The notes beneath the pieces were generated by a model. That model saw nothing but the letters and a program-made list of their open reading frames with translations. It had not been told where the DNA came from and did no database searches. The position numbers and the translations under genes were made by a program. A stretch of DNA of 64,000 bases from Solimicrobium sp040544425 (GTDB lineage Bacteria; Pseudomonadota; Gammaproteobacteria; Burkholderiales; Burkholderiaceae_D): the NCBI GenBank assembly GCA_040544425.1, contig JBEONO010000011.1, positions 62,001 through 126,000 on the forward strand, written 5' to 3'. Positions 8,976 through 17,478 of the stretch are shown here, piece by piece (the first letter of the stretch is position 1; the number at the start of each line of letters is the position of its first letter).

Positions 8976-10217
8976 ATGGAATCAACTCCTGTCACTGCAA
9001 ACCAAACTCTGCCTCTTTCTGATGCAGTTAGCAATGCGCTGGCCATTACCAAGCGCGGCGTGGATGAACTTTTAATCGAAACTGAGTTTGCCCAAAAACT
9101 GGCACGCAGCGAGAAAACCGGTGTGCCGCTCAGAATCAAATTGGGCCTCGATCCAACTGCGCCGGACCTGCATCTGGGTCATACCGTGGTCTTAAATAAA
9201 ATGCGCCAACTTCAGGATCTCGGCCATAACGTGATTTTCCTGATCGGCGATTTTACGTCGATGATCGGTGATCCGTCCGGCCGCAACATGACGCGCCCGG
9301 CGCTGACGCGCGAACAGATTGAAGAGAACGCCAAGAGTTATTTCACTCAGGCCAGTCTGGTCCTGGACGCGAGCAAAACCGAAATTCGCTATAACTCGGA
9401 ATGGTCTGATCCACTTGGCGCGCGCGGCATGATTCAACTGGCCTCGAAATATACCGTTGCGCGGATGATGGAGCGCGACGATTTCACCAAACGCTACAAG
9501 GCCGGCACGCCGATCTCGGTGCATGAATTTCTCTACCCGCTGATGCAGGGCTACGATTCCGTCGCCTTGAAATCCGATCTGGAATTAGGCGGCACCGACC
9601 AGAAATTCAACTTGCTGGTTGGTCGTGAACTGCAGAAAAATTATGGCCAGGAACCACAGTGCATCCTGACCATGCCCTTGTTGGAAGGACTCGACGGTGT
9701 CGAAAAAATGTCCAAATCCAAGGGTAATTATGTCGGCATTACTGAACCGGCCAACACCATGTTTGCCAAGATCATGAGCATCTCCGATCAGATGATGTGG
9801 CGCTACTACGAGCTGTTATCGTCATGCAGTCTGGCCGATCTGGCTGCCCATAAACTGGCTGTGCAGGCGGGCCAGAATCCGCGTGATTTAAAGGTGGCCT
9901 TTGCCCAGGAAATGGTGACGCGTTTTCATAACAGGCAGGCTGCCGAAGATGCGCTGACTGACTTCATGAACCGGTCCAAAGGCGGCATCCCGGACGACAT
10001 TCCAGGCTGCACTGTCTCCGGCGCGCCAATGGGGATCAGCCAATTGCTGAAACAGGCCAACCTTTGCCCGTCGACTTCGGACGCCATGCGCATGGTTGAA
10101 CAGGGCGGGGTTCGCATTAATGGTGAAGTAGTCAGTGACAAAGGACTGCAGGTAGCCGCCGGTGAATTCGTGTTACAGGTTGGCAAACGCAAGTTCGCCA
10201 AAATCATGCTGACATGA
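8976..10217 (+). CDS. tyrS: Tyrosyl-tRNA synthetase
   Basis: 413 residues. Class I signatures are clear: HLGH (66-69) in PTAPDLHLGHTVV and KMSKS (244-248). The C-terminal S4 RNA-binding domain is present (GGVRINGEVVSDKGLQV). The divergent sequence around HLGH places it in the TyrRZ-like second bacterial subgroup, common in proteobacteria. The enzyme charges tRNA-Tyr with tyrosine. Its last codons overlap the start of dtd (ATGA), giving translational coupling with the enzyme that removes D-tyrosine mischarged by TyrRS. Confidence 0.97.
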   Translation: MESTPVTANQTLPLSDAVSNALAITKRGVDELLIETEFAQKLARSEKTGVPLRIKLGLDPTAPDLHLGHTVVLNKMRQLQDLGHNVIFLIGDFTSMIGDPSGRNMTRPALTREQIEENAKSYFTQASLVLDASKTEIRYNSEWSDPLGARGMIQLASKYTVARMMERDDFTKRYKAGTPISVHEFLYPLMQGYDSVALKSDLELGGTDQKFNLLVGRELQKNYGQEPQCILTMPLLEGLDGVEKMSKSKGNYVGITEPANTMFAKIMSISDQMMWRYYELLSSCSLADLAAHKLAVQAGQNPRDLKVAFAQEMVTRFHNRQAAEDALTDFMNRSKGGIPDDIPGCTVSGAPMGISQLLKQANLCPSTSDAMRMVEQGGVRINGEVVSDKGLQVAAGEFVLQVGKRKFAKIMLT

Positions 10218-10663
10218 TCGCCCTGATTCAACGGGTCAGCCATGCCCAGGTCAGTGTCGCCAACCAGATCATTGGGCAGATCGGCCAGGGCTTGATGGTC
10301 TTGGTCTGTGCTGAACGCGAAGACACGCCCGCACAGGCAGTGGCACTGTGCGACAAAATGCTGAAGTACCGAATCTTCTCCGACGACAACGGCAAAATGA
10401 ATTTGAACGTTGGCGATATCAACGGAGGCGTTTTGCTGGTGCCGCAATTCACCCTCGCCGCCGACACCAACTCCGGCTTGCGTCCCTCGTTTACCCCCGC
10501 TGCCCCGCCTGCTTTGGGTAAAGCGTTGTTTGATCAGTTCGTGGACCTGGTCAGAGGCCAGCACCGGCAGGTTGCAACTGGCCAGTTCGGCGCTGACATG
10601 CAGGTGAACTTGTGCAACGACGGACCCGCAACCTTTTGGCTGGAGTGTAAAAATAAATCATGA
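10214..10663 (+). CDS. dtd: D-aminoacyl-tRNA deacylase
   Basis: 149 residues, normal length, starting MIALIQRVSHAQVSV. DTD hydrolyses D-aminoacyl-tRNA (and Gly-tRNA-Ala), proofreading charging errors. The first active-site motif, usually SQFTL, reads PQFTL here (VPQFTLAADT), and the Gly-cisPro motif, usually GPVT, reads GPAT (CNDGPATF). The catalytic threonine and the Gly-Pro pair are kept, so activity is likely. It overlaps tyrS by 4 bp at its start and the phosphatase gene by 4 bp at its end. Confidence 0.95.
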   Translation: MIALIQRVSHAQVSVANQIIGQIGQGLMVLVCAEREDTPAQAVALCDKMLKYRIFSDDNGKMNLNVGDINGGVLLVPQFTLAADTNSGLRPSFTPAAPPALGKALFDQFVDLVRGQHRQVATGQFGADMQVNLCNDGPATFWLECKNKS

Positions 10664-11319
10664 TTGAACTACTGCTCATACGCCACGGCGAAACCGACTG
10701 GAATCTTGAACGGCGCCTGCAGGGTCACGTTGACATCCCGCTCAATGCCACCGGGCACCAGCAGGCCAAAGCAGTCGCCGGCGCACTGGCATCCGAACAT
10801 CTGGATCTGGTGGTGAGCAGCGACCTGCAACGCGCCATGCAAACGGCCGAGGCAATCGCCGCGCACAAAAATCTTGACTGCCAGATTGACCGGGAATGGC
10901 GCGAACGCAGCTTCGGCGGTTTTGAAGGTGAGTTGATCGGGTCACTGGAACAGCGCTTCCCGGTTGAATATGCCGCTTGGCGCAATCATGATATCGACAG
11001 TCTTTTCCCGCTCAATCCAGGCACCGGTGACCACGGTGAAACAGTCCGCCAATTTCAAGCGCGCATCGAATCGGCGCTATTGAATCTGACACGATACGAC
11101 GCACAAAAAATTGTAGTAGTTGCACATGGCGGTGTGCTCGAGTGCGTCCATCGCATAGCGCAGCACTTGCCCTTAAATGCCCCGCGCACGGTGAGCTTGC
11201 TGAACGCCAGTATCAATCGTTTCGCGCTAAGCGTTGTGGACGATCAGATGGTGCTGAACCTGGTGCAATGGGGGGACGTCAGGCATCTCAACGGCGCGCT
11301 CGACGAAGTAGCGCAGTGA
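10660..11319 (+). CDS. Histidine phosphatase family protein (phosphoglycerate-mutase-like)
   Basis: 219 residues. The N-terminal LLIRHGETDWNLERRLQGH is the RHG catalytic motif of the family, with the phosphorylated histidine in RHG; the second histidine is in VVAHGGVLECV. The cofactor-dependent mutase insertions are lacking, and the size fits the GpmB/CobC-like phosphatases. Substrate cannot be assigned; a conserved position after tyrS-dtd is known for such genes in Burkholderiales. It overlaps dtd by 4 bp (ATGA). Confidence 0.9.
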   Translation: MIELLLIRHGETDWNLERRLQGHVDIPLNATGHQQAKAVAGALASEHLDLVVSSDLQRAMQTAEAIAAHKNLDCQIDREWRERSFGGFEGELIGSLEQRFPVEYAAWRNHDIDSLFPLNPGTGDHGETVRQFQARIESALLNLTRYDAQKIVVVAHGGVLECVHRIAQHLPLNAPRTVSLLNASINRFALSVVDDQMVLNLVQWGDVRHLNGALDEVAQ

Positions 11320-11327
11320 CGTGAAAA

Positions 11328-12944
11328 TCAGGGAACTATCTGGTGGATTTTTCGGTTCGCCTTTGACCACATCCGATTGATCGCTGCCCCCACTACCTGA
11401 TTCTTGCCGCGCCGTTTGGCTGCGTACAGATTTTGATCCGCCTGCTCAATGAGCTGCTCAAATGTCAGCGTCGGCCCCGGAATAATCGCCGCAAATCCGG
11501 CGCTGGTCGTAATCACCGGTGCCACCTCACTGCCGCCATGCAGAATCGTCAGGGCCTCGACGTCGCAGCGCAAGCGCTCCAGCACATCAAAAGCACCTCG
11601 CGCATCCTGACCCGGCAGCAAGATAACAAATTCTTCGCCACCATAACGTGCGATAAAGTCGCTGCCGTCCCGCAATCCGTTTGTCAACGCGGCGGCAATC
11701 GCGACCAGGCATTGATCACCAGCCTGATGCCCGTACCTGTCATTGAATATTTTAAAAAAATCGACATCCACCATGGCTACGGCAAGTGATTCCTGATTGC
11801 GCATCGCACGCTGCCATTCATGCGGACCAACTTCATCAAACTTGCGCCGGTTCGCCAACCCGGTCAGTCCGTCTGTGGCACTCAAGCGCGCCAATTCCAG
11901 ATTTGTTTTTTGCAATTGCGTCTGGATCTTCTGGATTTCTGAAAATGTTTCCAGCTGCCGTTGACGGGTTCGATAGACCATCGCCCCGGCGGCCAGAATC
12001 GCGATCGTCAATGCCACCGTTTCCATCCAGATTTTTTCCGATTCGTGCTGCCATGCATTTAGTGCATCTTTCACGGAAATACCGACGACCAGATTCATCG
12101 GCCTGTCGCTGATGCGTTGGTAATAATAGATGCGCTCAATATTGTCGACTGCCGAGTTCGATACGTAAGTGCCGTTCTCGGCATGCGTTTTGGCCAGCCT
12201 GCTTAAATTATCGGAATCAACTTTGGTACCGATCACGTCCATATCCTGTCTGCCATTGGCGTAGCGGATGAGCGCATTGCCAGCGTCATCGCGCAGCAAG
12301 AATACGTCGTCGCCGCTAAGCTTGATTTCACCGCCAGCCAGACGATTCAGGTAACCTTCCAGATCAACCGACGCAAACACAATGCCGGCAAATTTGCCGT
12401 CCGGACGATTCAAGCGCCGCGCGCAGACTAATACCCAGCGCTTGGAAATCCGGCCTGGCACCGGCTGCGACATCACCATACCCGCATGCGGATTATTCTT
12501 CAGAGCCAGAAAATACTCGCGATCGGCAACGTTTACCATTTCGCGCTCGTCAGGGCTTGAGTAAAACACGATATTGCCCTGCGCATCGGTCGACCTTAAC
12601 AGGATTACCGACGGAACCCGATTCTGCAACTTGTGCAAAGTTGGGTTGACGCCAATGGAGTCAGTTGCAGAACTCCAGCGTTCGACATGGTCTACCGCAG
12701 ACTGCAAAGTAAGATCTATATTTTCAAACGACCCGGCAATACTGATCGCCATGGTTGAACCCAAGTCGTGCGCATTGAGCTGCGCCTGCTCCAAATGATG
12801 CTGTTTATCATCCTGCAAACCTTTAAATTGGAAAATAACCAGAATTGCACACAACACGACAGGCACGGCGATGTGCGTGATCAGGTTGAATGTGTGATCG
12901 GTCTGGGTCAATCGTCCGAATAATTTTTTCATCACCGTGTCCAA
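11328..12944 (-). CDS. Membrane diguanylate cyclase with periplasmic Cache-like sensor
   Basis: 538 residues: transmembrane helix at about 23-42, a periplasmic domain of about 270 residues resembling double Cache sensors (SADREYFLALKNN-like block VADREYFLALKNNPHAG), a second helix near 310-330, a short coiled coil, and a C-terminal GGDEF domain with GGEEF at 435-439. The catalytic motif is intact, so it should make cyclic di-GMP. The residues where the inhibitory RxxD site normally stands read DGSD, so product inhibition through a canonical I-site is not expected. Convergent with the phosphatase gene, 8 bp apart. The ATG at 12932 (MKKLFG) is an alternative start. Confidence 0.92.
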   Translation of the reverse strand: MDTVMKKLFGRLTQTDHTFNLITHIAVPVVLCAILVIFQFKGLQDDKQHHLEQAQLNAHDLGSTMAISIAGSFENIDLTLQSAVDHVERWSSATDSIGVNPTLHKLQNRVPSVILLRSTDAQGNIVFYSSPDEREMVNVADREYFLALKNNPHAGMVMSQPVPGRISKRWVLVCARRLNRPDGKFAGIVFASVDLEGYLNRLAGGEIKLSGDDVFLLRDDAGNALIRYANGRQDMDVIGTKVDSDNLSRLAKTHAENGTYVSNSAVDNIERIYYYQRISDRPMNLVVGISVKDALNAWQHESEKIWMETVALTIAILAAGAMVYRTRQRQLETFSEIQKIQTQLQKTNLELARLSATDGLTGLANRRKFDEVGPHEWQRAMRNQESLAVAMVDVDFFKIFNDRYGHQAGDQCLVAIAAALTNGLRDGSDFIARYGGEEFVILLPGQDARGAFDVLERLRCDVEALTILHGGSEVAPVITTSAGFAAIIPGPTLTFEQLIEQADQNLYAAKRRGKNQVVGAAINRMWSKANRKIHQIVP

Positions 12945-13284
12945 AATTGGAAGCGCTGTTTATTGCGCATGGTTGGCTGATTGCCGAATTTCGTAGTGAG
13001 TTCAGTGCAGGCTTCAAAACATTAGTAGCTGATCTATGGTTTATCCTGTCACAGCAATTTCTCAAATGCAACATTTGTGTAAGAAAATGTTACTTGTCTC
13101 GTTGTTTCTTCACTTCCCTCAGCAAAAATACAACGCTACTCGTTGAATCAGCACGCAGGATGCCCAAGCCTTGTCGAAATGAAAAGGAGTAGGCCACAAC
13201 AATAAGCAGCGTCTTCAATCTGGCCTGGTAACTTTCGATTGGATTGGATGCGAAACAAGCCGGAGCTGATCGAGTTTTGGCGGC

Positions 13285-13317
13285 AGCTAAAAAAAATGGG
13301 AAAGCCTTTTTTTAGCT
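13285..13317. repeat. A/T-rich inverted repeat upstream of dusB
   Basis: AGCTAAAAAAA at the left and TTTTTTTAGCT at the right are perfect 11-bp complements separated by 11 bp (ATGGGAAAGCC). With its A-run and T-run it could act as a weak bidirectional terminator or as a curved protein-binding site ahead of dusB-fis. The stem has only one short GC core, so termination would be weak. Confidence 0.6.
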
Positions 13318-13417
13318 ATTAAAATCCGGCGCATCATTACAAATATTGCGCTATTTTTTTTTCATTTTTACGCAGAAAATCATCATAAATTCAACTGAAA
13401 AATTTGATTTTAATTTG

Positions 13418-13446
13418 CTGATATTTTAGGCAGATTCGATTAGAAT
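13418..13446 (+). promoter_or_regulatory. Putative promoter of dusB-fis-purH
   Basis: CTGATA (13418-13423) and TAGAAT (13441-13446) are 17 bp apart, ending 32 bp before the dusB start codon. The upstream DNA is very AT-rich. The -35 matches the consensus only partly. Confidence 0.4.
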
Positions 13447-13478
13447 GGCGTCTCCCCAAAATCAAAAGAATTCCCCCA

Positions 13479-14591
13479 GTGCGAATCGGCCCTCACATTT
13501 TGCGAAACAATGTCTTCGTTGCACCCATGGCGGGAGTAACTGACAGACCATTTCGACAACTCTGTAAGGAACTCGGTGCGGGGTACGCCGTATCAGAAAT
13601 GTCAGCTTCCAATCCACGTTTGTGGAAGACGGAAAAATCATCGCGCCGCACCAATCATGAAGGTGAAATGGAACCGAAGGCGGTGCAGATCGCCGGAGCG
13701 GATCCACTCATGCTGGCCGAATGTGCCAAACATAATGCAGCACAGGGCGCGCAAATTATCGACATCAACATGGGCTGCCCGGTTAAAAAAGTATGTGACA
13801 GCTGGTGCGGTTCGGCTTTGCTGCAGAACGAAAAACTGGTCGGACGCATTCTCGACGCAGTTGTTGCAGCAGTTGACATCCCGGTTACGCTGAAATTACG
13901 GACCGGCTGGAATCGAGAGAATAAAAATGCAGTGGCAATAGCACGAATGGCAGAATCTGCCGGCATTGCCATGCTCACTTTACATGGTCGCACCCGGGCC
14001 GATGGTTATAAAGGTGCGGCCGAGTATGAAACGATTGCGGCAGTCAAGGCAGCAGTCGGTATTCCGGTAGTGGCCAATGGCGATATCACTACACCGGAAA
14101 AAGCAGCGTATGTGCTTCAGGTCACCGGAGCAGATGCTGTGATGGTAGGACGGGCGGCGCAAGGCCGACCGTGGATTTTTCGAGAAATTGCGCATTTTTT
14201 GGCAACGGGACAGCATCTGCCAAACCCGCTGGTCTCTGAAGTTCGCCACTTAATGGAACAACATCTGTTGGCTCATTATGCGTTTTACGGTGAATTTATC
14301 GGAGTACGAACGGCACGCAAACACATAGGCTGGTATGTGCGTGATTTGGTCGGTGGGGAATTTTTCAGGCAGCAGATGAACAAAATAGAATCATGTGAAC
14401 AGCAGTTGCAGGCAGTACGTGATTTTTTTGATTCGATGCAGCATGAACGATTGCAATACTGCCCCGAACTTCAGTTTGATGATGAATGGGATGCGGAACG
14501 AAGTATATTAAGTTATCCGACCGTGTCAACTTCATCAGCCGTGTTGCAATTACCAACATCGATGACTGATTTTTTGGCTCAAGCCGCATAA
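13479..14591 (+). CDS. dusB: tRNA-dihydrouridine synthase B
   Basis: 370 residues from a GTG start, chosen because the protein then begins MRIGPHILRNNVFVAPMAGV as in the family; an ATG at 13445 is out of frame. The TIM-barrel FMN site and NMGCPVKKVC with catalytic Cys100 are present, as is GRTRADGYKG. Dus enzymes reduce uridines in the tRNA D-loop using NADPH. The protein is about 45 residues longer than E. coli DusB because of a C-terminal tail (from about HERLQYCPEL) without recognisable features. It is upstream of fis, the classic dusB-fis arrangement. Confidence 0.95.
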   Translation: MRIGPHILRNNVFVAPMAGVTDRPFRQLCKELGAGYAVSEMSASNPRLWKTEKSSRRTNHEGEMEPKAVQIAGADPLMLAECAKHNAAQGAQIIDINMGCPVKKVCDSWCGSALLQNEKLVGRILDAVVAAVDIPVTLKLRTGWNRENKNAVAIARMAESAGIAMLTLHGRTRADGYKGAAEYETIAAVKAAVGIPVVANGDITTPEKAAYVLQVTGADAVMVGRAAQGRPWIFREIAHFLATGQHLPNPLVSEVRHLMEQHLLAHYAFYGEFIGVRTARKHIGWYVRDLVGGEFFRQQMNKIESCEQQLQAVRDFFDSMQHERLQYCPELQFDDEWDAERSILSYPTVSTSSAVLQLPTSMTDFLAQAA

Positions 14592-14681
14592 CTCACTCTG
14601 GCAGCACCCAAAAAGCAATTAAAACAATCGGCCTGAACAGGGAAGTCAGGCTCCACCTATAACTTTTAAAACAAAAAGAAT

Positions 14682-14915
14682 ATGAGCAAAGACAATATTC
14701 AAGAAGCAATCTCCAAAAATCTGGAAAAATATTTCCGTGATCTGGGCGAGCAGCAAGCCTCCAATATCTACGACATGGTCGTGCTGGCTGTCGAAAAACC
14801 CATGCTGGAAATGGTCATGCATCGCGCCGACAGCAACCAGTCGCAGGCAGCCGATATGCTGGGCATCAATCGCAATACGCTGCGCAAAAAATTACAGCAA
14901 CACGGTTTGCTGTAA
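14682..14915 (+). CDS. fis: Nucleoid-associated regulator Fis
   Basis: 77 residues, the short betaproteobacterial form. The C-terminal helix-turn-helix SQAADMLGINRNTLRKKLQQ is diagnostic; the N-terminal helices (EKYFRDLGEQQASNIYDMV) form the dimer core. Fis bends DNA and regulates stable RNA promoters and recombination. It lies 90 bp after dusB and 48 bp before purH, so it is likely part of one transcript controlled by growth rate. Confidence 0.96.
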   Translation: MSKDNIQEAISKNLEKYFRDLGEQQASNIYDMVVLAVEKPMLEMVMHRADSNQSQAADMLGINRNTLRKKLQQHGLL

Positions 14916-14963
14916 CTGCAGTCCCAACGCAAAAAATCATTCTTCCATTCATAAAGCTAAATC

Positions 14964-16544
14964 ATGATCAAACAAGCGTTAATTTCCGTTTCCGATAAAA
15001 CTGGCGTCGTTGAATTTGCGCGCGCCCTGTCCGCAATGGGTGTAAAAATTCTGTCTACCGGCGGCACCGCCAAGTTATTGGCCGAGCAAGGCCTCCCAGT
15101 TGTCGAAGTCGGCAATTACACCGGGTTTCCGGAAATGCTGGACGGTCGGGTCAAAACACTGCACCCCAAAGTACACGGCGGCATTCTGGCGCGACGCGAT
15201 TTCCCGACGCATATGGCAGCATTGCAGGAGCATGACATTCCGACGATCGACATGGTGGTGGTGAATCTGTATCCGTTTCAGGCAACGGTTGCCAAGAATG
15301 AATGCACGCTGGAAGACGCGATTGAAAATATCGATATTGGTGGCCCGACCATGTTGCGCTCTTCGGCCAAGAATCACAAAGATGTGGTGGTCATTTGCGA
15401 CCCGGCCGATTACAGCGTGGTGCTTGACGAGATGAAATCGTCAGGCAGTGTCAGCTATGACACGAAGTTCACACTGGCCAAAAAAGTGTTTGCGCACACG
15501 GCACAATATGATGGTGCGATCACCAACTATCTGACCAGTCTGGGTGAAGATAAGGCACATGCCTCGCGCAGCGCATATCCGCAAACCATCAACATGAGTT
15601 TTGAAAAAGTACAGGAAATGCGCTACGGAGAAAATCCGCATCAGAGCGCCGCCTTTTATCGCGACCTGACTGTGGCGCATGGCGCGCTGGCCAACTACAT
15701 CCAGCTGCAAGGCAAGGAACTGTCGTACAACAATATCGCCGACGCCGATGCGGCCTGGGAATGTGTCAAATCATTTGACGCCACTCAACTGGCTGCCTGC
15801 GTCATCGTCAAGCATGCCAACCCCTGCGGTGTCGCGGTGGCCGAGTCGCCGCTGGCTGCCTACAGCAAAGCCTGGCAAACCGATCCGACCTCTGCCTTTG
15901 GCGGCATCATTGCCTTCAATCGCGAACTCGATAGCGCCGCGGCCGAACTGGTGGCCAAACAATTTGTGGAAGTCTTGATCGCGCCTGCATTTACCAAAGA
16001 AGCCCTGAGCATCTTTGCGGCCAAACAAAATGTCCGCCTGTTGCAGATCTCGCTCGGCGATGCCGGTGTCGCCGTGAACCAGCACGACTACAAACGGGTC
16101 GGCGGTGGTTTGTTGATTCAATCTCCCGATGCGAAAAATGTGGCCATCGCAGATTTCAAGGTTGTCACCAAACGTCAGCCGACCCTGGCTGAACAAAACG
16201 ATCTGTTATTCGCCTGGCGCGTTGCGAAGTACGTCAAATCGAACGCGATCGTATTTTGCGGCAATGGCATGACCCTGGGCGTGGGCGCCGGTCAAATGAG
16301 CCGGGTCGATTCGGCACGCATTGCTTCAATCAAGGCACAGAACGCCGGATTATCCCTGGTCAATTCAGTCGTCGCCTCCGACGCGTTCTTCCCGTTCCGC
16401 GATGGACTGGATGTGGTGATCGAAGCCGGTGCCAGTTGCGTGATTCAACCTGGTGGCTCGATGCGTGACCAGGAAGTCATCGACGCTGCCAATGAACACA
16501 ATGCCGTCATGATCTTTACCGGTGTGCGTCATTTCCGTCATTAA
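14964..16544 (+). CDS. purH: Bifunctional AICAR transformylase / IMP cyclohydrolase
   Basis: 526 residues, full length. N-terminal MGS-like IMP cyclohydrolase domain (ISVSDKTGVVEFARAL, LSTGGTAKLLAE, GRVKTLHPKVHGGIL) and C-terminal transformylase domain (MRYGENPHQSAAFYRD, QGKELSYNNIADADAAWE, VKHANPCGVA). It catalyses the last two steps of de novo purine synthesis. The dusB-fis-purH-ruvC order is conserved in betaproteobacteria. Confidence 0.98.
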   Translation: MIKQALISVSDKTGVVEFARALSAMGVKILSTGGTAKLLAEQGLPVVEVGNYTGFPEMLDGRVKTLHPKVHGGILARRDFPTHMAALQEHDIPTIDMVVVNLYPFQATVAKNECTLEDAIENIDIGGPTMLRSSAKNHKDVVVICDPADYSVVLDEMKSSGSVSYDTKFTLAKKVFAHTAQYDGAITNYLTSLGEDKAHASRSAYPQTINMSFEKVQEMRYGENPHQSAAFYRDLTVAHGALANYIQLQGKELSYNNIADADAAWECVKSFDATQLAACVIVKHANPCGVAVAESPLAAYSKAWQTDPTSAFGGIIAFNRELDSAAAELVAKQFVEVLIAPAFTKEALSIFAAKQNVRLLQISLGDAGVAVNQHDYKRVGGGLLIQSPDAKNVAIADFKVVTKRQPTLAEQNDLLFAWRVAKYVKSNAIVFCGNGMTLGVGAGQMSRVDSARIASIKAQNAGLSLVNSVVASDAFFPFRDGLDVVIEAGASCVIQPGGSMRDQEVIDAANEHNAVMIFTGVRHFRH

Positions 16545-16571
16545 TCGCCATTTCCCAGCGGGTCGCTTACC

Positions 16572-17114
16572 ATGAAAATTCTTGGCATCGACCCGGGCCT
16601 GCGCACTACCGGTTTTGGCCTGATTGAAAAACACGGCCAAAAGATTTCTTACCTTGCCTCCGGCACCATCAAAACTGCCGATGCGTCGTTGCCGGAACGA
16701 CTGAAAACAATATTCAGCAGTGTCGCCGAAATTGTCGCCACGTATCAACCAGACTGCGCCGCAGTAGAAATCGTCTTCGTCAACGTCAACCCACAATCCA
16801 CTCTGCTGCTCGGCCAGGCACGCGGCGCAGCGATTTGCGCTTTGGTGAATGCCGATCTGGCCGTCGCCGAGTACACCGCACTGCAAGTCAAGCAAGGCGT
16901 GGTCGGCCATGGCAAAGCAAAAAAGGAACAGGTACAGGAAATGGTCCAGCGCCTGTTGAAGCTGCCCAGCCTGCCAGGTCCGGATGCTGCCGACGCGCTT
17001 GGCGTGGCGATCTGTCATGCACACAGCGGTGAGGCTTTGGCGGCCCTGTCCAATCTGGCACCGGGCTTGGTCAAACGTGGCTGCAGAGTTAAAGGCGGGC
17101 GCTTGATCGGCTGA
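16572..17114 (+). CDS. ruvC: Holliday junction resolvase RuvC
   Basis: 180 residues. The catalytic carboxylates can be located: Asp7 in ILGIDPGLRTTGFG, a glutamate in AAVEIVFVNVNPQSTLLLGQ, and the C-terminal aspartates in PDAADALGVAICHAH. The usual E-x pair (AIEEVF or AIEQVF) reads VEIVF, keeping the catalytic glutamate. RuvC cuts Holliday junctions with RuvAB; ruvA-ruvB is 11.5 kb downstream on the same strand, separated by inserted genes, whereas in many relatives the three genes are adjacent. It lies 27 bp after purH. Confidence 0.97.
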   Translation: MKILGIDPGLRTTGFGLIEKHGQKISYLASGTIKTADASLPERLKTIFSSVAEIVATYQPDCAAVEIVFVNVNPQSTLLLGQARGAAICALVNADLAVAEYTALQVKQGVVGHGKAKKEQVQEMVQRLLKLPSLPGPDAADALGVAICHAHSGEALAALSNLAPGLVKRGCRVKGGRLIG

Positions 17115-17478
17115 GCGATATGGCCCGCTGCGCATTTTACCTCTTCGTAGTTGCCTGCTTCATTACCCGCTTAGTTGTCTGATTAGTTGCCTGCTTAGTT
17201 GCCTGATTAGCCAGAGTTTTTTCAAAAACACCACATAGACGAATTTTTTATTGCTATGAAGAAATTGTTGTGGCAAGATTCTCGTTCCACTTCTTCGCAC
17301 TGGCAATAATAGTTCAATAATTCAAAAGCTTAACGAGAGTTATTGACCTATCGAATGAACAGGTGCGAAGGACAATTTGTTGTAAGAAAATATTTCCATT
17401 TAAAACAACGAGCTGGACGCCAGGAATGAATCAGGCTGTAGCTCTGTCTTGTCAACGTAACTGTGGATCGAAAACATT
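17115..17478. other. Intergenic region after ruvC
   Basis: 364 bp between ruvC and the HD-GYP regulator. It contains the 12-bp tandem repeat at 17149-17208 (separate entry), followed by about 270 bp of AT-rich sequence that should contain the regulator's promoter. I found no hairpin with a T-run ending the ruvC transcript and no small gene. Confidence 0.5.
17149..17208 (+). repeat. Five tandem copies of a 12-bp unit
   Basis: Exactly 60 bp in five 12-bp units. Units 1 and 4 are identical (AGTTGCCTGCTT), unit 5 differs from them by one base (AGTTGCCTGATT), unit 3 by two (AGTTGTCTGATT), and unit 2 is more degenerate (CATTACCCGCTT). It is non-coding, just after the ruvC stop. The identity of the units argues for slippage, possibly variable between strains. 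Confidence 0.9.

Larger units (their letters stand above)
12945..13478. other. Long AT-rich intergenic region upstream of dusB-fis
   Basis: 534 bp between the divergent diguanylate cyclase and dusB genes, markedly AT-rich in its right half (from about 13285). No coding frame with family features was seen. It holds an A/T palindrome and a likely dusB-fis promoter, described separately. A-tracts and T-tracts spaced along 13285-13420 fit a curved, Fis-bound regulatory region, as known for the E. coli dusB-fis promoter; that comparison is inference. Confidence 0.6.

Noticed and set aside
16365..17135. 256-residue minus-strand open frame across the purH end and ruvC
   Set aside because: It is antisense to two unmistakable genes in the expected codon-phase mirror, and its translation shows no domain.
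17149..17208. CRISPR-like array
   Set aside because: Units are 12 bp and directly adjacent with no spacers; no cas genes in the window.
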